Counted from the first letter of the stretch, positions 20,720 through 29,601 are shown. The stretch is 64,000 nt of DNA from Affinundibacterium amnicola (GCF_014284275.1 NZ_JACOFU010000006.1:1-64000), one strand, 5' to 3'. The notes: generated by a model not told the origin, from the sequence alone. Program-made: numbers and translations.

Positions 20720-21472
20720 ATGTTGACTTCTCACCAAATCGCTCAATTTCAGCAACAAGGATTTTTGGTTTTGCCAGCCTTTACCGCTGCGGAATATTGT
20801 CAGCAAGTGCTAAGCTTTGCGCAGCAACAATTAGACGCTGTCGTTCTACCGATAGAGTACGAAGCGGATACGCGTTATCCTGGTGCGCCAGTGTCGCGTG
20901 ATGCAGAAGGTGGACAAACAGCTAGACGCTTATTGCAAGCCTATGCACGTTCACCGCTGCTAGCTGATTGGGCTACTCAAGCAGATTTAACGCAAGTGCT
21001 CACGCAACTCTTGGGTAGTGGTGTGAGAATGTCGCAAGTGCATCACAACTGCATCATGACTAAACAGGCGCGATTCTCAAGCTTGACTGGCTGGCATAGA
21101 GATAGCCGTTATTGGCATTTTCAAAAGCCAGAATTGATCAGCGCATGGCTCGCTTTACGCGATGAAAAAATTGAGAACGGTTGTTTATTGGTGCTGCCTG
21201 GTTCACACCGGTGGCAAATTGAAGCAGGGCAGTTAGACGGCGCACAGTTTTTGCGCGCGGATGTACCTGCCAATCAAGCCTTGTTGGCACAAGCGATCAG
21301 TGTGCCTTTGCAGCAAGGTGATGTCTTACTTTTTTCTAGTAACTTATTTCATGCCGCAGGGTGCAATCAAACAGGCCAAACGAAGTTTTCTATGGTGTTC
21401 ACGTACCGCGATCAAGACAACTTACCGATATCGGATTCACGCTCCGCCAGCTTGCCTGAAATTCTTTTGTAA
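20720..21472 (+). CDS. Phytanoyl-CoA dioxygenase (PhyH) family oxygenase
   Basis: Fe(II)/2-oxoglutarate-type oxygenase of 250 aa. The iron ligands can be seen as H126 and D128 (GWHRDSRYW) and H211 (NLFHAAG), and the 2-oxoglutarate-binding basic residue lies near KFSMVFTYR (222–230). GSHRW at 161–165 is typical of PhyH proteins. The substrate cannot be told from sequence, and the neighbours give no hint. Confidence 0.85.
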   Translation: MLTSHQIAQFQQQGFLVLPAFTAAEYCQQVLSFAQQQLDAVVLPIEYEADTRYPGAPVSRDAEGGQTARRLLQAYARSPLLADWATQADLTQVLTQLLGSGVRMSQVHHNCIMTKQARFSSLTGWHRDSRYWHFQKPELISAWLALRDEKIENGCLLVLPGSHRWQIEAGQLDGAQFLRADVPANQALLAQAISVPLQQGDVLLFSSNLFHAAGCNQTGQTKFSMVFTYRDQDNLPISDSRSASLPEILL

Positions 21473-21478
21473 GTTTGC

Positions 21479-21513
21479 TTGGGTGTTGACTAAAAAAATG
21501 AGACAACACCCAA
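21479..21513. terminator. Inverted repeat between convergent genes
   Basis: TTGGGTGTTG (21479–21488) and CAACACCCAA (21504–21513) are exact complements around a 15-nt loop rich in A. It lies between the stops of the PhyH gene and the MipA-like gene and probably terminates both, though neither side has a long T run. Confidence 0.6.
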
Positions 21514-21525
21514 TTCCATCAACTA

Positions 21526-22332
21526 TTAGAAATGATAGGCTGCTGCTGCAACGATACTTGATGTACGGGTTTTTTCACTCAAGGGGCTTGATTTCGCATC
21601 ACCAGCTAAGCGGTCACTAGTCACAATTAAGCTAAGCGAAGTCCTGTCGTTGATCATGTAAGAAACAAATGCAGACACATAGGTATTTTTTAGTCCGGCT
21701 TTCGGCGTATATATTTTGTGTGATGAACGTGCAGATTGTACCTGACTGATACCGAAAAATGACTGCATATAATTGTCGTTCGCATAGCTGGCACCAAGAC
21801 TTGCACCGGCGCTTAGGTTGCGGTTCCAGGACTCGGTAAATCCGGCGCTCAGATCAAATAGCATTCCCTTGTTATCATTTCCGGCACCATAGCGAACAGA
21901 GCTGGCGAAATAGGTATCTGCTCCCGGATTGAAGGTGAAGAAAGCACCAATTTCTGGTTTTGCGTCAATGTCCCCCAAACCGCGTAATAGTTTCGCGCGT
22001 TTTTCTTTACGTCCGATGTCACCGGTCATGCGTACACCGTAATGAAACTTTGGATCGCCAGAAAAATTGTAACCCAGCCCATTGGATCCACCAGCAAACC
22101 AGCCGTTTGCCCATTGATAGTCGACAACAGGAACGATGAGTTTTCGATTTTTAGCAGAGCCTTGATATTCGGGTGTAGAAAGTGCTGCCACACCGAGCAT
22201 GCCACCGCTTTGCCCGGGGGCTGCGGCATGTAATTGGACCGAGTTAAACATCTGTGCAGAAGCTTGGGTTGCGAGTACGCTAAATACAATACTGGCGGTG
22301 CTTGAGAGTAGTCTTAGAGTTTGACGTTGCAT
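21526..22332 (-). CDS. MipA/OmpV family outer membrane protein
   Basis: A 268-aa outer-membrane protein. The start is the ATG at 22332 (MQRQTLRLLSS), with AGGA upstream and a normal signal peptide cut after ATQASA; the longer frame upstream has no such support. It has the MipA/OmpV beginning (GMLGVAALSTPEYQGSAKNR), alternating beta strands, and an aromatic C-terminus (AAAYHF) typical of barrels assembled by BamA. MipA proteins scaffold murein enzymes in E. coli; the exact job here is unknown. Confidence 0.88.
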   Translation of the reverse strand: MQRQTLRLLSSTASIVFSVLATQASAQMFNSVQLHAAAPGQSGGMLGVAALSTPEYQGSAKNRKLIVPVVDYQWANGWFAGGSNGLGYNFSGDPKFHYGVRMTGDIGRKEKRAKLLRGLGDIDAKPEIGAFFTFNPGADTYFASSVRYGAGNDNKGMLFDLSAGFTESWNRNLSAGASLGASYANDNYMQSFFGISQVQSARSSHKIYTPKAGLKNTYVSAFVSYMINDRTSLSLIVTSDRLAGDAKSSPLSEKTRTSSIVAAAAYHF

Positions 22333-22760
22333 GTAATTTCCTGGTGATAGAAGTAATGAAGATTCCTGCCATGCCAGAGCGTCACTGTGTTTGAAGTAGT
22401 GTGACCAAAGTTGGCAAAGTAAATTGTAAAAAACAGCTGTGCAAATTGCATTAATAATGAGATGAACAGAATTGTTCGTGTCGTCAATTGAGAGAAAAAC
22501 GGCGTGAGCTGATTCTTTGTCAGTTGGGGTTGTGCTATCAGTCTCAATAGCATCAATGTGGAAATTGCGCGCTATACATAGATCGGGGAATAGGTATTTC
22601 ATGGTCAAAAAAATGCGCCATGTCGGCGCATTTTTCTTCGAATAACAGTAAAGTGACCTCACCTAACTGCAGCTATCCAGTAGACGCAAGCTTTATCATG
22701 GTGATAAGCATGGCGACTAAGCACGGCAATTGCTTGCTATTGCTGGTTACGACCGCTTCG
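22333..22760. other. Gene-free stretch of 428 nt
   Basis: Holds the leader of the MipA-like gene (minus strand, near 22332) and the terminator of the RebB operon. No open frame here looks like a gene, and I see no other repeat. Confidence 0.6.
22609..22635 (-). terminator. Intrinsic terminator of the RebB operon
   Basis: AAAAATGCGCC (22609–22619) and GGCGCATTTTT (22625–22635) pair perfectly with a 5-nt loop. Read on the minus strand the stem is followed by a run of T (seven A on the plus strand at 22607–22613). Confidence 0.85.
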
Positions 22761-23093
22761 CTATTGCAATTTCTTGAACTCCACCAAAATTTCCGCACAG
22801 TTCTTTGCGCTTTTCACCACGTAGTCTTGATCAAAGGAAATGCTCTTTTGTATCGTGTCTAGTAACAGTGCACCTTGATCATCGCCATCGGCAATTTTTC
22901 TCATTGCCAGTGCTAATCCAGCGGTGTACAGCATATGGTTGTTACGCTGAAAGCTGACCGCATCGAGCAAAATGAGATTCACAGCGTTTAAGGCTGCAAG
23001 ATAAGCCATGGAATCGGCGTGTGGCGTAGTAGCCTTCAAGTCTTCTTCGTCTATTGAGTTGGACTCAGGTTCGGACTCATTGAGCGAAGTCAT
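22761..23093 (-). CDS. RebB-like divergent paralogue (110 aa)
   Basis: Second gene of a two-gene operon, starting one base after the rebB stop (TAACATG), so translation is likely coupled. The N-terminal 25 residues are acidic. The rest aligns without gaps to the upstream RebB: DAVSFQRNNHMLYTAGLALA here against NAVYAQQQANVTYQAATTLG there share A, V, Q, Y, A and L at equal spacing, and a Lys follows at the same distance in both. I infer a diverged R-body-type subunit. It lacks the charged C-terminal coiled coil of its neighbour. Confidence 0.6.
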   Translation of the reverse strand: MTSLNESEPESNSIDEEDLKATTPHADSMAYLAALNAVNLILLDAVSFQRNNHMLYTAGLALAMRKIADGDDQGALLLDTIQKSISFDQDYVVKSAKNCAEILVEFKKLQ

Positions 23094-23094
23094 G

Positions 23095-23433
23095 TTAACT
23101 CCCAGATTTAGCCGCCTTTAGCTGCGCTAATTCTGCGGCTAAAGCATCCATTTTCGCTTGCATTTGTTCTTGCACGCTATTGCTGTTTGACTCAAAGCTC
23201 GCTGCGCCCGCCTTACTTGATTCAAACAGTTTTGTGACCCCCAAGGTTGTCGCTGCTTGATAAGTAACATTCGCTTGTTGTTGCGCGTAGACTGCATTAG
23301 CCGCGGCCATTGCGACTGAGTTGCCAATGGTTTGATAGAGACTACCCATCGCCATTGCAGGTGCTTCACCGAGTACTTTCACATTGGTTTGCGTGATGGC
23401 ATCGGTGATTTGAGGATTAACGATATCGCCCAT
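23095..23433 (-). CDS. rebB: RebB family R-body ('killing trait') protein
   Basis: A 112-aa member of the RebB family, whose members polymerise into R-bodies: coiled protein ribbons that extend on an acidity cue and were first described as a toxin-delivery device in Caedibacter. The signature is clear: VNPQITDAITQTNVKVLGEA (6–25), PAMAMGSLYQ, then an Ala/Asn/Gln-rich helical stretch. The C-terminus (QEQMQAKMDALAAELAQLKA) is a coiled coil. AGGA precedes the ATG at 23433. Whether one RebB plus one paralogue is enough to build a ribbon is open. Confidence 0.82.
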   Translation of the reverse strand: MGDIVNPQITDAITQTNVKVLGEAPAMAMGSLYQTIGNSVAMAAANAVYAQQQANVTYQAATTLGVTKLFESSKAGAASFESNSNSVQEQMQAKMDALAAELAQLKAAKSGS

Positions 23434-23601
23434 AGGAATTTCCTTTTTAGAGTTGATCTGACATCTTCATTTGCTACGGAGTTTGATTGTATGAATTATT
23501 ATGAGAAATTGCACGAATTAAATGCAAACTTAAAGTGCAAGTGATTCTCTAGTTGAATATAATATTATTATTTTTACTTAATCAAAATGAAAGGTGACGT
23601 G

Positions 23602-24129
23602 ATGACCTTCGAGATTGCTCCTGTCGGCTTGAGTGCTTATCTCGTATTAGTGGCGATTGCTGTGTTTGTTGTTTGTGTTCCTTTGTTTTGGTTGAATAAA
23701 GAAGGGATGGCATTCGCCATGCAAAAATCCCTTATCGGACTCGTACTAGCTTCCCCGGTTATTCTCGGAATTGCTTACACAATGCATGACAATGCCTTCG
23801 AATTAAGCGGAAAGAATATTCAGGTTCGAGCAGACTCTTTTTATCATTACACTCGCAGTCTTGATGAGTTTGATTTAAGTCATGCACAGATCGGTTCTTA
23901 TGAATCGATTCCCACGGCACAGCTGAAATGGCGCCGGAATGGACTGGGATTGCCGGGAGTGAGTGCAGGGCATTTTTCTACGCAAGATGGAAAGGCAATT
24001 TTCGTGGCTTTGACGGATCGTTCTCAGGTACTGTATTTGCCAGCGAAGTCAGGTGCGTCATTGCTGGTGAGTGTGCAGAATCCAAATGCGGTGCTTGATG
24101 CTTTAAAGCGTGCAAAGTCAACTTCTTAG
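23602..24129 (+). CDS. Membrane protein with PH-like domain, unknown function
   Basis: A 175-aa protein with two N-terminal membrane helices (about 12–34 and 46–63) followed by a beta-rich domain like bacterial PH/DUF2244-type modules (IQVRADSFYHYTRSLDEFDL). ATG 23602 is preferred over 23587 since AAGGTGA lies 4 bases ahead of it. It is transcribed divergently from rebB across about 170 AT-rich nt, so the two may share regulatory DNA. I do not recognise a specific function. Confidence 0.6.
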   Translation: MTFEIAPVGLSAYLVLVAIAVFVVCVPLFWLNKEGMAFAMQKSLIGLVLASPVILGIAYTMHDNAFELSGKNIQVRADSFYHYTRSLDEFDLSHAQIGSYESIPTAQLKWRRNGLGLPGVSAGHFSTQDGKAIFVALTDRSQVLYLPAKSGASLLVSVQNPNAVLDALKRAKSTS

Positions 24130-24426
24130 CTTCGCGTGTCAAGCTTATATTGGTGACCTCAAAATTTTTGCGCAACTCCATGAAGTGAAGTCATTTCGCA
24201 AAATGGCAACGGTCTGCGTGCGTTATTTGTGCAAGTTCAACATGTCGATAAAGTTGGTAGACGCTTGCGTAAAGAGTACATCTAGCCTTTGAAATTTACT
24301 ACTAGATAGTCCACAGCTTCTGCATAGTCTGAACGGTATGATGGGGAATGGATCAATCATCAACTGAGCTGGTGTCGACATAACGCGGATGGGATTAACT
24401 TTAACAGTCTTCGCATCATCTCTACG

Positions 24427-24460
24427 TGTCCACAACTGTCCGGTATTTCTGATACGGACA
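24427..24460 (+). promoter_or_regulatory. Upstream activator site (NtrC-type enhancer), copy B
   Basis: TGTCC (24427–24431), 5 nt, TGTCC (24437–24441), 14 nt, GGACA (24456–24460). The inner TGTCC-N14-GGACA is an inverted repeat, centred about 80 nt upstream of the -24 element. The same layout with identical spacings occurs at 29602–29645. I infer binding by the NtrC-type regulator encoded at 34600. Confidence 0.75.
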
Positions 24461-24525
24461 AGTATTAGTTTTCTTGGTCGGATATATTGTTGAATGAAAT
24501 CAATTGCTTACACATATCCTTTAGT

Positions 24526-24541
24526 TGGCACACTTTCTGCT
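24526..24541 (+). promoter_or_regulatory. Sigma-54 (-24/-12) promoter of the beta-lactamase-fold gene
   Basis: TTGGCACACTTTCTGCT contains GG (24527–24528) and GC (24539–24540) separated by exactly 10 bases, close to the RpoN consensus TGGCAC-N5-TTGC. The predicted start of transcription is about 24552, 26 nt before the ATG. Confidence 0.82.
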
Positions 24542-24577
24542 GAAGGCTTGTATACATTCTAAGTCGAGGTAAGCAGC

Positions 24578-26035
24578 ATGGTGATGCGTTCAACAGTAGT
24601 TCAGATTTCAATTCTGCTTTTCAGTTGCTTATTTGTGTCAGCAATTGTAATTGCTCAAACCACGGATCAAGTCTCACCTTCGACTGAGCAAATTGATGCC
24701 TATGTTCAGCAAGGGATGCAGCAACTTGCTATTCCAGGAGCTGCACTTGCACTTTTTCGTCATGGCAAAGTCACCCATGTGAAAGGCTTTGGACGTATGG
24801 ATAGCACGGGCGCTATCGTCACCGCGCAAACACCATTTCAAATCGGGTCTATTAGTAAGTCATTCGCCGCGCTAGTGGTTTTGCAACTCGCTGATGAGGG
24901 GCGATTATCACTAGACGATCCCGTATCGACATATCTTTCCTACTTTCAGACGAATGATAAAACTGCTTCCGACCAAATCAGCATTCGCCATTTACTCAAT
25001 CACCGTAGTGGTCTGTCTATGCTAGAAGGAAATCGTAATCAAGACACGACTTATCGTGGCGCTGATGCGATGGAGCGTGTCATCCGAGATTTTAAGGACG
25101 TGCAATTGTTTGCAAAACCCGGCGCTCGATTTCAGTATTCAAACGCAAACTACATTTTAATCGCTCAATTGATTGAATCAGTAGAGAAAATGTCGTATGA
25201 AAAAGTGGTGAAAAATAGGATTTTTGCGAAGCTTGGAATGAAAAATTCCTACATACAGATGGCTAGCGATTCTGTAGAAAGGCCGGCATTGGGTCATACG
25301 CAATGGTTTGGTTTTACTGTTGAAAAGAATTTCATAGCAGGAAGATTGATGATGGGCGCTGGTGGTGTAACTAGCAGCGCTGAAGATTTGGCCATCTATC
25401 TTGTCGCCATTTTTGAAAATGACCCACGGATCATCTCAAACACACTGGCTAAGGCATTAGCCAAGGAACGAAAAGGTGGCTATGAGTTTGGTTGGGAATT
25501 TGATACGGTCGCCGGACAAAGAATTATTTTTCATGGCGGATTAAATCCCGGTTTTCTGGCGATGGTAAAGTACAAGCCAAAAACGCGCGAGGGTGTGCTT
25601 ATTTTGACCAATATGAATGGCAGTCATGAGGGCAATTTTATCTATGGCGTGACCGATTACGCTCTGGGACTTCCACCTACCGATATCGCTCCGTCAAATA
25701 TGGCACTGCTAAGATTATGGGGCACGCTGGGTCTGATGTGTTTGTTAGCAGTCGGTTTTGTATACTCGGTGGTTAAATTAATTAAGCACCCATCTAAGCA
25801 CCTACCCAAATCTCACTCGGATTCCGTCGTTAAACGATGGTTAAGAATAAGCGTTCCTTCACTTTTCTTAGCCGGACTAAGTTACTTTCTAGCCTTTGTC
25901 GTTCCGCAGTTAAGTGGAGTAAACCTGACTGCCGTAGGCATGTTTTACCCCGATCTTCACTTAATGATGGCTATATCGTCAGTGATCGCTTTGCTATGGG
26001 CGCTTGCTCGAACCGTGCTTCTGATACGTCAGTGA
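24578..26035 (+). CDS. Beta-lactamase-fold serine hydrolase with C-terminal membrane domain
   Basis: A 485-aa enzyme of the class C beta-lactamase/penicillin-binding-like family (PF00144 type). A signal peptide (to about residue 26) is followed by the catalytic domain with SxxK at S91–K94 (SISK), YxN at Y187–N189 (YSN) and HGG at 319–321 replacing KTG. After residue 370 come about four hydrophobic helices, so the catalytic domain faces the periplasm on a membrane anchor. Such proteins are often esterases or D-amino-acid peptidases, not antibiotic hydrolases. GAGG precedes ATG 24578. It has a sigma-54 promoter with the same enhancer as the efflux operon. Confidence 0.85.
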   Translation: MVMRSTVVQISILLFSCLFVSAIVIAQTTDQVSPSTEQIDAYVQQGMQQLAIPGAALALFRHGKVTHVKGFGRMDSTGAIVTAQTPFQIGSISKSFAALVVLQLADEGRLSLDDPVSTYLSYFQTNDKTASDQISIRHLLNHRSGLSMLEGNRNQDTTYRGADAMERVIRDFKDVQLFAKPGARFQYSNANYILIAQLIESVEKMSYEKVVKNRIFAKLGMKNSYIQMASDSVERPALGHTQWFGFTVEKNFIAGRLMMGAGGVTSSAEDLAIYLVAIFENDPRIISNTLAKALAKERKGGYEFGWEFDTVAGQRIIFHGGLNPGFLAMVKYKPKTREGVLILTNMNGSHEGNFIYGVTDYALGLPPTDIAPSNMALLRLWGTLGLMCLLAVGFVYSVVKLIKHPSKHLPKSHSDSVVKRWLRISVPSLFLAGLSYFLAFVVPQLSGVNLTAVGMFYPDLHLMMAISSVIALLWALARTVLLIRQ

Positions 26036-26402
26036 GCCACTAACCATTTTCTTTGTATTTAGTCTTGCAAAGAAAGGACCCTAGCTTATGCCTTGAATTA
26101 ATGCCGTCAGATTATTGGCATAGTGTTCGGAATGCGATTTTATGATTGGCAAGGCTCGCTGCGCGCCTTGCAACATGAGTGCCTTTCCCGCATGAGGAAA
26201 AGCGAGCAGGGCATCCTCAATAATGCTCTTGGTTATTGATGACTTACGAAGAAATTGTGTTGCTGAGTTAATCTCACCGCGAATCAAGCTTAGCACTGCT
26301 TTTGATGAATAATTTTGTTTGTTTGCTGATTTTAGTCGTTAGATTTTCAATTTCATCGTGACATGAGAGAATGTATTTTTTATTATTTTTTGGAGAAATA
26401 CA
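26036..26402. other. 367-nt spacer with possible decayed minus-strand frame
   Basis: On the minus strand 26081–26296 is an open frame of 71 codons starting with GTG and ending ALIQGIS; it has no convincing ribosome-binding site or family match that I can recall and may be a remnant of a lost gene. A GGAG for the next plus-strand gene lies at 26392–26395. Confidence 0.35.
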
Positions 26403-27692
26403 GTGCATTTCGTTCTTATTCTCTTGGGTATTGTAATTTCGCTTGTTGTAGTTTCGAAACTGATGAGGCAAGCCGCTGCAAACTCGCCACTTGCAGAACT
26501 AACGCCGAGTCAGCGAACTGCTCTACAAAACACCTCTCCGATTTCCATTGCTTATCTTGCCAGTGGAAAACTCTTTTATAAAGAGGCAAATGCTGGCGTT
26601 GAGCAGGTGCAAAGTCCTTATGTGCAAGAGATGATCGATAAGATGGAGCGCAATAAAGAGCGGCACGCTTGGAAAGAAAATACCAGCTTTAGTGTATCTG
26701 CGAACGGCGGCATGCGGCAGTTTGATAAAGACAATCCACACATCGTTGCGACTTCGATGTTGTTTACGAGTTCAAAGGATCTTCTTTATTTTCTAAAAGA
26801 TGATGTGATGGGTGGCTTGTTTTCTATGGATTTGCAGACATACGAGGAAAAACGTATTTTGCATAAACAGAATTTGTCTTTGAGTGACCTGAGTTTAGAC
26901 ACCTCGGGCGAGAAAATTTTATGCACGTCCAACTGTAAAGATGGTTCAACGAACATAGCGATCATCAATCGTGACGGAGGCCAATTTACTTCACTGACGG
27001 GAGGCGATACTCTAGACAGTGCACCTGCATGGATACCCGGTGTAGAAAACCAAATTCTTTATCAATCCGCAGGTTTGGCTCGCGCGCCGAGCGGTTATAT
27101 TGCCGCAGTAGGAAATTCTTGCATACAGATGTTGGATATGAAAACCAGCAAGGTGACACCTGTGATGGATGATCCGCAGTTTGATTACCTTCATCCACGT
27201 GTTTGCTTGAAAGGGAACTTGCACTTTATACGTCGACCATACGAGGGGCAAAAAACTGATGTAAGCGCTGTGATCTTGGATACGCTATTTTTCCCTTTCC
27301 GTTTACTGCGAGCCGTATTTCATTACCTGAACTTCTTTTCAATGATGTATAGCCGTAAGCCCTTGACCAGTGCTTCAGGGCCTGTAGTTAATGCCGACTT
27401 GAAAGAAATAATATTGAAAGGTAAACGCATTGACGCTGAAAAAGCCTTGCGTAGTGCAGGTATGGTACATGGCGTTCCTTCGCTCGTTCCTAATACTTGG
27501 CAATTGATTTCTCGTGATCGGCAGGGTCACGAGCAAGTACTGGCAACCAATGTGGTTGCTTACGAGATTACAGCCGATGGCAATATAGTGTATTCCAACG
27601 GCCGTGGCGTGTTCTTGCTAGCGAAAGCTAGTCAGGCGAGTTTGATTATGAAAGCAGATTTGATTGAGGAGCTGGCTGTCAATCTGATGTAG
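26403..27692 (+). CDS. Membrane-anchored TolB/WD40-like propeller protein, unknown role
   Basis: A 429-aa protein with one N-terminal helix (residues 2–20) and a long domain with repeated beta blades of the PD40/TolB type (DLSLDTSGEKILCTSNCKDG, then IAIINRDGGQFTSLTGGDTL, then APAWIPGVENQILYQSAG). GGAG lies 7 bases before the GTG start at 26403. I do not recognise a named family. Its 3' neighbour lysA converges on it. Confidence 0.6.
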   Translation: MHFVLILLGIVISLVVVSKLMRQAAANSPLAELTPSQRTALQNTSPISIAYLASGKLFYKEANAGVEQVQSPYVQEMIDKMERNKERHAWKENTSFSVSANGGMRQFDKDNPHIVATSMLFTSSKDLLYFLKDDVMGGLFSMDLQTYEEKRILHKQNLSLSDLSLDTSGEKILCTSNCKDGSTNIAIINRDGGQFTSLTGGDTLDSAPAWIPGVENQILYQSAGLARAPSGYIAAVGNSCIQMLDMKTSKVTPVMDDPQFDYLHPRVCLKGNLHFIRRPYEGQKTDVSAVILDTLFFPFRLLRAVFHYLNFFSMMYSRKPLTSASGPVVNADLKEIILKGKRIDAEKALRSAGMVHGVPSLVPNTWQLISRDRQGHEQVLATNVVAYEITADGNIVYSNGRGVFLLAKASQASLIMKADLIEELAVNLM

Positions 27693-27759
27693 TAGTTTGT
27701 ACCACTTGTACCCATCCAGAATTTCGATAATTCGAGCGGATACAAGAGTTCGAACATAA

Positions 27760-29010
27760 TTAGGACTCTAACATCTCCAAGCTAATCAACTCCTGAATAC
27801 TCTGCCGACGACGTATCAAACGCAGCTCATCACCATCGACCAGCACCTCAGGAATCAAAGGTCGTGAATTGTAATTTGACGACATGCTTGCGCCGTATGC
27901 GCCTGCGTCATGGAAGACGATCAGATCGCCGACTTCACACGAAGGCAAATCTTGATGCGTGACTACACCACCTTCTTCTTGGGTAAACACATCACCCGAT
28001 TCACATAAAGGACCTGCGACCACGGTTGGGTGTAAGGAACCGGTGCGCAATTTACCGTCGGTGGTATGAGCACTGATGCGATGGTAGCTGCCATACATGG
28101 ATGGACGCACCAAGTCATTAAAGCCTGCATCGACGAAGATAAAGTAATTACTGCCAACTTGTTTTTGCGCGCGTAGTTCTGAAATCAAGATGCCTGATTG
28201 TGCGACTAAAAAGCGACCTGGTTCGATTTCCATACTGATCTTGTGACCAAGGTGCGCTTCGATTTGTTGTCGTGCTTTGTCCCAGATCTCAAAATAATGT
28301 GCGGTATCGACCTCCGGTTCGCCAGCTTGGTAGGGAATCGATAAACCACCGCCAATGGAAATCGCTTGTAGGTCGAGTGGACAAGCTTTGACTTGATTGA
28401 TCATGGCATCGCAGACGCTTTGTAAGTGATCGTAATCCACACCTGAGCCTATGTGCATGTGCAAGCCGACTAGCTGCAAGCCATATTGTTGAATCAGAGC
28501 ATAAGCTTGCGGAAGTTCTTCATGCCAAATGCCGTGTTTGCTTTGCTCTCCACCAGTATTGGTTTTGCGACTGTGTCCGTGACCAAAGCCAGGGTTGATG
28601 CGTAACCACACAGGATGCCCCGGCTTGGCTTGTCCAAGTTGCTCCAGCATTTGAGGTGAACCGCAGTTGACTGGAATATTCAGTTCTACCACGCGTTTGA
28701 GGGCTTGGCGATCGAGTAAGTCGGCGGTGAACACAATTGGTGCATGTTCATGCTTTGTAGTTGGGTCAAAGCCTGCGACCAAGGCGCGTTCAACTTCACC
28801 AAGAGAAACCGAATCCACCAATACGCCTTGTTCCCGCATCAAACTAAGGATATGGATGTTGCTGCAAGATTTTTGTGCGAAGCGGATCACATCGAATTGG
28901 CGAAGCTGTGCAATCTGTGCACGTATCATCGCTGCATCATAGGCCCAACACGGGGTTTGATAATTTTTCGCGATGTGTTGAATTTGTTGTGCGCTGATGG
29001 CATTCGGCAT
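27760..29010 (-). CDS. lysA: Diaminopimelate decarboxylase-type PLP enzyme
   Basis: Decarboxylates meso-diaminopimelate to lysine. From the ATG at 29010 the protein is 416 aa with an N-terminal alanine-racemase-like barrel carrying the PLP lysine in RFAQKSCSN (about residues 43–51), HMHIGSG, a GGG loop (AISIGGGLSIPY), EPGRFLV and the C-terminal substrate-binding block GPLCESGDV. The RFAQKSCSN variant is that of a branch of LysA proteins also found in Pseudomonas; a second LysA or another amino acid substrate cannot be excluded. Divergent from the Lrp/AsnC gene, which may regulate it. Confidence 0.85.
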   Translation of the reverse strand: MPNAISAQQIQHIAKNYQTPCWAYDAAMIRAQIAQLRQFDVIRFAQKSCSNIHILSLMREQGVLVDSVSLGEVERALVAGFDPTTKHEHAPIVFTADLLDRQALKRVVELNIPVNCGSPQMLEQLGQAKPGHPVWLRINPGFGHGHSRKTNTGGEQSKHGIWHEELPQAYALIQQYGLQLVGLHMHIGSGVDYDHLQSVCDAMINQVKACPLDLQAISIGGGLSIPYQAGEPEVDTAHYFEIWDKARQQIEAHLGHKISMEIEPGRFLVAQSGILISELRAQKQVGSNYFIFVDAGFNDLVRPSMYGSYHRISAHTTDGKLRTGSLHPTVVAGPLCESGDVFTQEEGGVVTHQDLPSCEVGDLIVFHDAGAYGASMSSNYNSRPLIPEVLVDGDELRLIRRRQSIQELISLEMLES

Positions 29011-29140
29011 GGTTGTCTTTCGAAGAATTTTGCATTTGAGAAGCATTACTGTAGCGCGTACAATGCAGAAACGACATGGGGATTTAACGGAGAAACTGGG
29101 CTTTCACCATGTATTCAACAGAAATCAAGAGGTTTGGCTT

Positions 29141-29590
29141 ATGAATCAAAAAATTGACCAATTTGACAAAAAAATCCTGCAACTATTGCAAGAAGATGCC
29201 CGTATGTCACATGCAGAAATTGGACGGCAAGTCCACCTGAGCCAGCCAGCGGTATCTGAGCGCATCAAGCGTTTAGAAGGCAATCGCGTGATTCGCGCTT
29301 ATCGTGCAGATATTAATCCCAAAGCTTTGGGGTATGACATCACAGCGATGATACGCGTTTCAACCCAACAAGGCCGCCCCTATGCCGAGTATGTGGCTAA
29401 CTGTCCTGAGATTATTGATTGTTACACTGTCACTGGTGAAGATGGTGCGGTGATGCGGGTATTGGCAACCGACGTCGATCATCTGCAACGGATTATTAAT
29501 GAGCTCAATGCCTTCGGATCGACTTCAACTGCCATTGTGTTGACCACGCATGTGGCGGGAAAATCGATTGCAGTGCCAAATGTGGAATGA
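29141..29590 (+). CDS. Lrp/AsnC family transcriptional regulator
   Basis: A 149-aa regulator with an N-terminal winged helix (FDKKILQLLQEDARMSHAEIG, then VHLSQPAVSERIKRLE) and a C-terminal RAM domain that senses amino acids (VTGEDGAVMRVLATDVDHLQ). ATG 29141 has AGAGG about 9 bases ahead. It diverges from lysA, which suggests control of lysA by lysine or diaminopimelate; this is inferred from arrangement. Confidence 0.88.
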   Translation: MNQKIDQFDKKILQLLQEDARMSHAEIGRQVHLSQPAVSERIKRLEGNRVIRAYRADINPKALGYDITAMIRVSTQQGRPYAEYVANCPEIIDCYTVTGEDGAVMRVLATDVDHLQRIINELNAFGSTSTAIVLTTHVAGKSIAVPNVE

Positions 29591-29601
29591 ACGGTTTTAA
29601 T

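Larger units (their letters stand above)
24130..24577 (+). promoter_or_regulatory. 448-nt regulatory region before the beta-lactamase-fold gene
   Basis: No gene is seen here. It holds an enhancer-like repeat (24427–24460) and a -24/-12 promoter (24527–24540), listed separately. A partial copy of the enhancer (AGTCCACAGC at 24308–24317) lies about 120 nt further upstream. Confidence 0.7.

Noticed and set aside
24308-24332. AGTCCACAGC... as a third full enhancer copy
   Set aside because: Only the first ten bases match; the second TGTCC and the GGACA arm are missing, so it is noted as a partial copy only.
26081-26296. 71-codon minus-strand frame
   Set aside because: GTG start without ribosome-binding site and no family match; kept only as a possible remnant in the spacer entry.
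28997-29140. N-terminal extension of the Lrp/AsnC protein
   Set aside because: The extra residues overlap the lysA start on the other strand, and the family begins at the ATG at 29141.
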